Assembly: GCA_938036435.1 (NCBI GenBank)
Contig: CALHPU010000020.1
Location: 1 to 64,000 of the forward strand
Direction: 5' to 3'
Length of the DNA: 64,000 bases
Source of the DNA: an uncultured Pirellulaceae bacterium
GTDB lineage: Bacteria > Planctomycetota > Planctomycetia > Pirellulales > Pirellulaceae
Positions 57,538 to 64,000 of this stretch are shown here, in pieces (the first letter of the stretch is position 1; each line of letters opens with the position of its first letter). The translations under genes were made by a program, and so were the position numbers. The notes below the pieces were generated by a model that worked only from the letters and a program-made list of their open reading frames with translations, was not told where the DNA came from and did no database searches.

Positions 57538-58319
57538 GCCACTCCATTGGTATCATCTTTTGATCCCACTTCCGCTTCGCTCGCGCTGTTCGACTGCCGA
57601 ATCAAATCGACAAACATGCTTACCAAGTCCTTCTCTCCCGTATCAGCCTGTAATTGATCTAACGTGCCGTGGTTGACCATTCTCCCACAATGCAACAAAC
57701 CGAACTGGCCGCAGATGCGCTGCGCCTGTTCCAACCGGTGAGTACACAGCACGATCGCCTTACCGCGATCTTTCAACAAATCGATATAGTCAAAAATCAC
57801 TTGACTGCCGACCACATCCAACCCCAGCGTCGGTTCGTCCAAAATCATCACTGGCGGATCGTGCATCAACGCCCGGGCGAGATTCACACGCTGCTTTTCC
57901 CCGGTGCTGAGCGTTGAACATCGACTGGAAAGAATGCGTTCAAAATCTAGCAACTTCGACAACGTGTCGATCTGGGCACTGGTCTCGTTAGGATCTAGAC
58001 CGTAGATGTCTCCGTAGAACTCTAACATCTCTCGAGCGGTCAGCCATTGATAGACACCAGCCGAAGCAGACACAAAGCCTACCTGCCGTTTAACGCCGTT
58101 TGAATCTAGGTCGGATCTAAATCCTGCAATCTCCGCATAGCCGTCATCAGAAGGCAGCAATCCCAGAATCATCCGCATCGTGGTCGTTTTCCCCGCACCG
58201 TTGGGGCCGAGCAATCCAAAAACGGTCCCCGGCCCGACTTCAAACGAAACGTGATCTACGGCGACGAAGTCTTTTTCACGCACCTTAAAAATTTTCGTCA
58301 ACTCGTGAACTTTGATCAT
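57531..58319 (-). CDS. ABC transporter ATP-binding protein (NatA-like)
   Basis: Walker A GLLGPNGAGKTTT, signature LSTGEKQRVNLARAL, Walker B VMILDEPTLGLD. Overlaps the start of the permease-CPBP gene by 7 bp. Confidence 0.95.
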   Translation of the reverse strand: MIKVHELTKIFKVREKDFVAVDHVSFEVGPGTVFGLLGPNGAGKTTTMRMILGLLPSDDGYAEIAGFRSDLDSNGVKRQVGFVSASAGVYQWLTAREMLEFYGDIYGLDPNETSAQIDTLSKLLDFERILSSRCSTLSTGEKQRVNLARALMHDPPVMILDEPTLGLDVVGSQVIFDYIDLLKDRGKAIVLCTHRLEQAQRICGQFGLLHCGRMVNHGTLDQLQADTGEKDLVSMFVDLIRQSNSASEAEVGSKDDTNGVAC

Positions 58320-58358
58320 CGTTCTCTAGAAAAACCAATGGAGACCTGACGCCTCTAT

Positions 58359-58425
58359 GCAGTGGACTTCGCCAGAAGTCCGATTCATTTTTAAGGACAA
58401 AAGGAATTCTGGCGAATCCCACTAC
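58359..58425. repeat. Palindromic element copy D
   Basis: GCAGTGGACTTCGCCAGAAGTCC...AAGGACAAAAGGAATTCTGGCGAATCCCACTAC; right flank reverse complement (ATTCATCGATGGTTTGTAGTGGG) matches the left flank of copy C. Confidence 0.8.
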
Positions 58426-58756
58426 AAACCATCGATGAATACGGGTTTTGAGATACCCTCAAATCTCTTGCGAGATCAACTAGGCAAAATATTCCACGGC
58501 ATCCGTCTCATGCGAACAGCTTCAATACGCTGTTTACATCACCGAGGTTTGCTCAATTGTAACTTTATCGTGCCGCATCGATGCCCTATTTGACCGTGGA
58601 CTGGCCGAAGAAAGCGAAAACAGCCGTGTAACGCCAAAAAACACCGAACGATTTGGCTATCACTTCGGTAGTTCCCGGCAACCGGCGAGTCCTTTATATT
58701 CTAACGATACGAAGTCTAAAGATCGTAACTGCCGTCTCGCCCTGTGACCACTGCCC

Positions 58757-61414
58757 GTGCCGACTGTAACTCCCAATACTGAAAAGTGGCTCGCAAATTT
58801 TGGGCTGACTTCCTTTCGACCGGGACAACGGGCCGTCATTGATGCGATCGTTTCTGGCAAAGACACACTCTGCATCATGCCCACCGGCGGCGGCAAAAGT
58901 CTTTGCTACCAATTGCCAACCATCGCGCGAGAGGGACTGACAATCGTGATCTCGCCGCTGATCGCGCTGATGAAAGACCAAGTTGACGGTCTTCAGAAGA
59001 ACGGCATCGCGGCGACCTTCATCAACAGCAGCCTCTCGCCTAACGAGCAGCAAGAACGATTGGCCGCAATGATCAACGGCCAGTACAAATTGATCTACAT
59101 CGCACCCGAGCGACTGCGCAGCGCGTCCTTCATGCGGGCCATCAACAAGATCCAGATTCAGTTGCTGGCCGTCGACGAGGCTCACTGTATCAGTCAGTGG
59201 GGTCACGATTTCCGGCCAGACTATGCTCGCCTTGGAAAATTCCGCGAGCGCATCGGTAATCCTCAAACCGTTGCCCTGACCGCGACGGCCACGAAACTGG
59301 TCCAAGACGACATTGCAAAGATTCTTGGCTTTGAGGATGCGGCAACTTTTGTAACGGGTTTCGCGCGGGAGAATTTGTTTCTCCGATTTGAAATACCGGC
59401 CAGCAACTCCGAGAAAGACGACCGGCTGGTTGAGTTTCTTGAGACTCACCCCGGCTGCGGCATCGTCTACGCGTCGACGCGGAAAAACTGTGAGCATCTG
59501 GTGGAGCTGCTGTCGGAGCAGATAAGTCGCTCGGTCGCCTATTACCACGGAGGCCTACCTCCCGACAGTCGACGCTCGGTTCAAGAAAAATTCATGTCGG
59601 GCGAGATCGAAATCATCGTCGCGACCAACGCGTTCGGGATGGGCATCGACAAAGCTGACTTGCGATTTGTGGTCCACTACAACCTTCCTGGCAGCATCGA
59701 GGCTTACTATCAAGAGGCGGGCAGGGCAGGGCGTGACGGCCAACCGTCGGAGTGCCTGATGCTGTACTCCTACCAAGACACCTACATCCAGCAGTTCTTC
59801 ATTGAAAACAGCTACCCGTCGCGCGACACGATCAAAGACGTCTACGAGTATCTGCGGACGATCCCAAAAGACCCGATCGAAATGACGCTTTCGGAGGTCA
59901 AAGAAGAATTAGATCTCTCCATCGGTACTTCTGGAATTGCGACCTGTGAAAATCTGCTGGAAAAGGCCGGCGCGATCGAGCGACTGGACTCAAAACAAAA
60001 CTCAGCCGCCGTCCGAATCGATTCGGAATTGCCAACACTCATCGACATGCTGCCGCGTGACGCCGCCAGTCAACGTACCGTGATGCGTGAACTCGAACGC
60101 GTGGTAGGTTCTTGCCGAAATGAAATGGTCATGTTCCAACCAAAGTTTATGGCCGAGCGACTGGAGATGAAGTGGGATTCGGTTGCTCGAGCGATTCGCG
60201 AGATAACCAAGCTCGACGCGGTCACCTACGTCCCCCCGTTCCGCGGTCGGGCGATTCATATGAAGTGCCGCGAAAAAGCGTTTGCTCAACTGGACATCGA
60301 TTTTGCTGAACTAGCCCGGCGACAAAAAGCCGAGATGGAAAAACTGCAAACGGTTATCAAGCTTTCCACCACCAAACGCTGCCGTCAGCTGGAGATTTTG
60401 GAGTACTTCGGGGATCCGGATCGTCGGCGATGTGGAAACTGCGACAACTGTGGAGGCTTCAAAAAACTAACCGCAACCGATACGCGTTCGGCTGAGGCAG
60501 ATGCGTGCCTGTATGCGGCTCAAGTTGCTCTCAGCGGTGCAGCGCGGACGCACGGGCGATTAGGAAAGAATTTAATTGCGTCGATGCTGAAGGGTTCCAC
60601 GGCCAAGAAAGTCTCGCAGCTTGGTCTCAATCGCCTTAGCACTTATGGATTGTTGTCCACGCTTCGTCAGTCCGATATTGTTTCGCTGCTTGAGTTTCTG
60701 ATTCAGTGTGGGTTCATCGAACAATTTGAGACGACCAAGTTTCGCCCCACCATTCGCATGGCGGACGCCGCCAAAGACATCCTTGCCGGCGACCGATACA
60801 TCGACCTTACGCAATCCATGCCTCCGACATTGGTGAAGGAAATAATTCGCAAGCTGAGAAACAAACAACCTTTCCTCACCGAGAAGCCCGAGCCCGCTGA
60901 TGAAGCCTCAGATACCAGTGCCGCCATTGTTGAATCCGAAGATCCCGTTCAACCGACGACTGACACGATCGAAACGGCAGCTAATGACGATCAACCGACT
61001 GCCGACAAAGAAATCGCACCAGACCTTAAGTCACTTGAAGCTGAACCTGCAGATGTACCGGCCACCAATACGACTGAAACAAGCAGTGTTGAACGTCGGG
61101 TCGACCTGCCAGAAGCCGAGGACATTCAACCATCGTTTTATTGGACGTGGCGATTGCTAACGCAAGGTTACCGGCCGCATCATATCCAGCAAGTTCGTAA
61201 CCTCGACCAGTCTACAATTTTCTCGCATGCGCTGCGCGCGGCGGAGAGCAACATGCCGATGCAGGCGCAGTGGTTGTTGGACGAATCTCAGATTGCGGCC
61301 CTCGAATCATTCGTCGCCGCCCATCCGAACCAGCGCCCCGCCAGTATGCTTTCGGAACTACCCGGGGGCATCACGGCAGACCAACTGTTGCTGTTTCTCA
61401 AGACGCGGAGGTAG
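58757..61414 (+). CDS. recQ: ATP-dependent DNA helicase RecQ with C-terminal linker and HTH-like domain
   Basis: [38 protein letters not shown]...[19 protein letters not shown]...[40 protein letters not shown], zinc site [24 protein letters not shown]. Confidence 0.96.
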   Translation: MPTVTPNTEKWLANFGLTSFRPGQRAVIDAIVSGKDTLCIMPTGGGKSLCYQLPTIAREGLTIVISPLIALMKDQVDGLQKNGIAATFINSSLSPNEQQERLAAMINGQYKLIYIAPERLRSASFMRAINKIQIQLLAVDEAHCISQWGHDFRPDYARLGKFRERIGNPQTVALTATATKLVQDDIAKILGFEDAATFVTGFARENLFLRFEIPASNSEKDDRLVEFLETHPGCGIVYASTRKNCEHLVELLSEQISRSVAYYHGGLPPDSRRSVQEKFMSGEIEIIVATNAFGMGIDKADLRFVVHYNLPGSIEAYYQEAGRAGRDGQPSECLMLYSYQDTYIQQFFIENSYPSRDTIKDVYEYLRTIPKDPIEMTLSEVKEELDLSIGTSGIATCENLLEKAGAIERLDSKQNSAAVRIDSELPTLIDMLPRDAASQRTVMRELERVVGSCRNEMVMFQPKFMAERLEMKWDSVARAIREITKLDAVTYVPPFRGRAIHMKCREKAFAQLDIDFAELARRQKAEMEKLQTVIKLSTTKRCRQLEILEYFGDPDRRRCGNCDNCGGFKKLTATDTRSAEADACLYAAQVALSGAARTHGRLGKNLIASMLKGSTAKKVSQLGLNRLSTYGLLSTLRQSDIVSLLEFLIQCGFIEQFETTKFRPTIRMADAAKDILAGDRYIDLTQSMPPTLVKEIIRKLRNKQPFLTEKPEPADEASDTSAAIVESEDPVQPTTDTIETAANDDQPTADKEIAPDLKSLEAEPADVPATNTTETSSVERRVDLPEAEDIQPSFYWTWRLLTQGYRPHHIQQVRNLDQSTIFSHALRAAESNMPMQAQWLLDESQIAALESFVAAHPNQRPASMLSELPGGITADQLLLFLKTRR

Positions 61415-61466
61415 TGGGATTCCCCAGAATTCCTTTTGTCGGTGGAATTTTAGCGAATCCCACTAC
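61411..61466. repeat. Palindromic element copy E
   Basis: GTAGTGGGATTCCCCAGAATTCCTTTTGTCGGTGGAATTTTAGCGAATCCCACTAC; its first bases contain the recQ stop codon. Confidence 0.85.
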
Positions 61467-61494
61467 GGCGGGTAAGTTTCGATCTACCGCTGGC

Positions 61495-61797
61495 CTAAAG
61501 ATGAACGGGAATGGATCGCACGTTCTCATCCGGTTCAGGTGGCTGCGGAGGTTCAATCAGCGGGATTGGCTTTCCTTCCTGATGCAGGTTTATTACCTGA
61601 GCCTTAAACTCTTTCGAAAGCCTCGACAGCACATCACGCTCTGAGAAACCGCTGGAACTAAGTCCCGCGAAGTTTGCGACTCGTCCAGCGACCTTGCCGT
61701 CTTCGGTTTTGCGAATATAGATTACGCAACTGAACACGGGCACCTGCGGAACCGTGTCTCCGGTAACAGGAAGTTTCTCATGGGACTTAGGTTTCAT
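61495..61797 (-). CDS. Small hypothetical protein (100 aa)
   Basis: MKPKSHEKLPVTGDTVPQVPVFSCVIYIRKTEDGKVAGRVANFAGLSSSGFSERDVLSRLSKEFKAQV..., protein-like composition, no family recognised with confidence. Confidence 0.6.
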   Translation of the reverse strand: MKPKSHEKLPVTGDTVPQVPVFSCVIYIRKTEDGKVAGRVANFAGLSSSGFSERDVLSRLSKEFKAQVINLHQEGKPIPLIEPPQPPEPDENVRSIPVHL

Positions 61798-62243
61798 ACT
61801 TAACCAATTTGAAAAAAGTGACGGGATGACTTACGGTTTATTCACAGAAGAACGCAAAGTTCTCAAAGGAGAGTGCGAGCAACACGTTCAAGCGTCAGTC
61901 AATTAACATCCCAAAATTACGCCTTGGCTAACGCTGACCAAAAGGTCATGTTTGCTTGTGGAGACAAGAGCCCAATATACTTCGCTTCCTCGCTTACGCA
62001 TTTTAAAGTTCCACAAATACAAGCCCGAAGCGCGAGCGAGCGGATATTTCGGAGGATTTCCGGATTCCTCTCTTGAGTGTCGGGCCTGTATTGAAACGCT
62101 TCGCGATTTCAGATTAACGTTCGTTTTATCAAATAGAATACGAAAATTGCTTTTAAGTGTGCAACTCCAACACTGACGCGTTGGGTAAGGAGACGCTCCA
62201 AATCTCGCGCAGTAATTTCGCGCAATCAATGAAAGGCAACAAA

Positions 62244-62657
62244 CTAGGGCTCGATAAAAAAAGCCCGTTTCTGCTGAGGCAACGAATAATCGAAACCGCA
62301 AGAAAAGAACATATCCTCCGAAGCTGAAATCGCCATTAGCTCTTTCACCTTCTCTGATCTTGCCCGAGCAACGCACTGTTTGACCAATCCCCCACCAATG
62401 CCCCTGCGGCGAAAAGCGGTCACGACTGCCAGACATTGAATCTCGGCAAGCTTTTTCGAGTAAATCTCCAGCGCTGCAAACCCGACTAACTTTCCGTCTG
62501 AGCGGCAAAGAAAAGCATGCTTTAGCAACAGTTGCATCTCAATCGACGTACGCTGCAACAACTCCTTCCGATCCATAAAAGGCTGAAGGAAATCTTGCAC
62601 CTCTTCCAAATCTTCTTGGCAGGCGTCAACAAACTCAAACGGCAAATCTTTGTCCAT
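62244..62657 (-). CDS. GNAT-family N-acetyltransferase
   Basis: KLVGFAALEIYSKKLAEIQCLAVVTAFRRRGIGGGLVKQCVARARSEKVKELMAIS: acetyl-CoA-binding RRRGIGGGL motif. Adjacent to an ArgE-like gene on the same strand. Confidence 0.88.
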   Translation of the reverse strand: MDKDLPFEFVDACQEDLEEVQDFLQPFMDRKELLQRTSIEMQLLLKHAFLCRSDGKLVGFAALEIYSKKLAEIQCLAVVTAFRRRGIGGGLVKQCVARARSEKVKELMAISASEDMFFSCGFDYSLPQQKRAFFIEP

Positions 62658-62714
62658 AAATCAAACTCGGCAATAATTTCTATTCTGCGCGCGGGCGAGC
62701 AACACTTGGCCCAA

Positions 62715-63842
62715 TCAACAGCACCAATGGGCAATCATTTTGGCATAAACTTCAGTTCCGCGATGCAACTGCTCAAGGCCAATCCACTCATTTTTCGTAT
62801 GAGCTTGTTTTATGCTGCCGGGACCGCAAACAATTTTATCATTTAGTTCGGTCAGCACACCGCCATCGGTACCGTAGGCCGCCGTTTTGGCTTCCTTTCG
62901 ATGAACCAACTTAAGGGCCTCAGTCACAAACTCCGATTCCGGATCGGTCCACAATGCAGCACCGTAATCGTTCAACGACAACTCCAAACCAAACTGCTTG
63001 GCCAACTCGCGCACACGCAGCACGATGGGCTGATGATCGACGTCAGGCATCGGCCGAAAATTTACCGTACAAACAGCTCGGGAGGACGTGACATTATGCG
63101 CCGATCCATCGCCTTTCAATGATATGTTTAGACTCAACGTGGGCGGTTCGAAAGCGTTGTTGTGAAATTCGGCATCCGATTCCGTTTGCTCGTAGATCTC
63201 TTTCATCGCCGCAAGAAACGGAATCAGCTTCAAATTCGCATTCACACCATCACGCGAACTCGAATGAGCCGCCTTGCCTCGGGCCGTCGCGGTAAACTCA
63301 AAACATCCTTTGTGCGCATGGTATATATCCAACATCGTCGGTTCACCGATAATTACCCTTGGTTGTTGCTCAACCATCTCGCGATAGTATTTACTGTCCG
63401 CAACCACCGCTTTGGCTCCGTCGAAGCCAACTTCTTCATCGGCAGTACACACGAAATAGAGCGGGTGTTTCAGGTCGTCCCATGCAATTTCTTGAGACGC
63501 TTCCAACATGCAAGCGATAGATCCTTTCATGTCGCAACTTCCGCGCCCGTACAAACGCTCCCGCGCAATGCGAGGTTCGAAGGGACCAAACTTCTTTGTG
63601 AACCAACGCTTTGCGGGGACAACATCACTGTGGCAAAAATAAGCTAGACCGCCATCGCCGCCGCCTTTCTTGGCCACTAGGTTGACTTTGCGCACTCCCT
63701 TATGGTCCAAGTAGCCCGTTTTCTCGACAACGAAACCGTGCTTGGTCAGCTTCATCTCAAGGTACTTGGCAATATTGCGGTTAGACCGGTGGCTGGTCGA
63801 ATCAAATTCGATCAAGCGTTTGGCATACCTTAGTGCTTTCAT
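62715..63842 (-). CDS. M20-family deacetylase, acetylornithine deacetylase-like
   Basis: MKALRYAKRLIEFDSTSHRSNRNIAKYLEMKL...LAYFCHSDVVPA...LYGRGSCDMKGSIACMLEA...CTADEEVGFDGAKAV...GEPTMLDIYHAHKGCFEFTATARGKAAHSS. Start at 63842 preferred; the ORF extends to 63944. Confidence 0.88.
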   Translation of the reverse strand: MKALRYAKRLIEFDSTSHRSNRNIAKYLEMKLTKHGFVVEKTGYLDHKGVRKVNLVAKKGGGDGGLAYFCHSDVVPAKRWFTKKFGPFEPRIARERLYGRGSCDMKGSIACMLEASQEIAWDDLKHPLYFVCTADEEVGFDGAKAVVADSKYYREMVEQQPRVIIGEPTMLDIYHAHKGCFEFTATARGKAAHSSSRDGVNANLKLIPFLAAMKEIYEQTESDAEFHNNAFEPPTLSLNISLKGDGSAHNVTSSRAVCTVNFRPMPDVDHQPIVLRVRELAKQFGLELSLNDYGAALWTDPESEFVTEALKLVHRKEAKTAAYGTDGGVLTELNDKIVCGPGSIKQAHTKNEWIGLEQLHRGTEVYAKMIAHWCC

Positions 63843-63963
63843 CGTACCGCCTTCATCATCTCGTCCCTTTTCCGGATCCTCTCTATCGGCATCTTCAGCG
63901 AAACACTTCTTGAAGTATCCAACCAACGGTGACAAGTAAAGCACCTGCCAAGTTCAGCCGATT

Positions 63964-63997
63964 GGGACTATCATGCAACGGGGACTATCATGCAACC
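63964..63997. repeat. 17-bp tandem duplication
   Basis: GGGACTATCATGCAACG followed directly by GGGACTATCATGCAACC. Confidence 0.9.
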
Positions 63998-64000
63998 GAT

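Noticed and set aside
58694-59548. 284-aa minus-strand ORF antisense to recQ
   Set aside because: Lies opposite a strongly supported RecQ helicase domain; low-quality composition; typical shadow ORF.

Overview
The window looks like chromosomal DNA from a planctomycete (Pirellulales-like). Supporting signs are an LEPR-type N-terminus, dockerin-like C-termini, Tat-exported oxidoreductase and isomerase proteins, an ECF sigma factor next to a Ser/Thr kinase, and an ABC permease-CPBP fusion. I support about 46 coding regions, one tRNA-Pro(GGG), several terminator-like hairpins and several intergenic repeat families. No CRISPR array, rRNA, prophage or classical transposase was seen. The observations most worth a second look are: (1) a tandem GxxExxY (PD-(D/E)XK-like) locus where one intact gene sits beside two ~177-bp deleted derivatives, each bounded by ~30-bp inverted repeats, resembling a mobile gene with MITE-like offspring; (2) a BamA-like machine split into two adjacent lipoprotein genes, one with 5 POTRA domains and one with the beta-barrel; (3) a family of 55-122 bp palindromic elements (GTAGTGGGATTCGCCAGAATTCC...), several abutting or supplying stop codons; (4) a perfect 16-bp inverted repeat whose two arms supply the stop codons of convergent dinB and pyrF; (5) enlarged envelope-biogenesis proteins (YidC with PDZ, LolC/E-like permease with insertion, SulP with insertion). 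All calls come from reading the sequence and translations; no database search was run.
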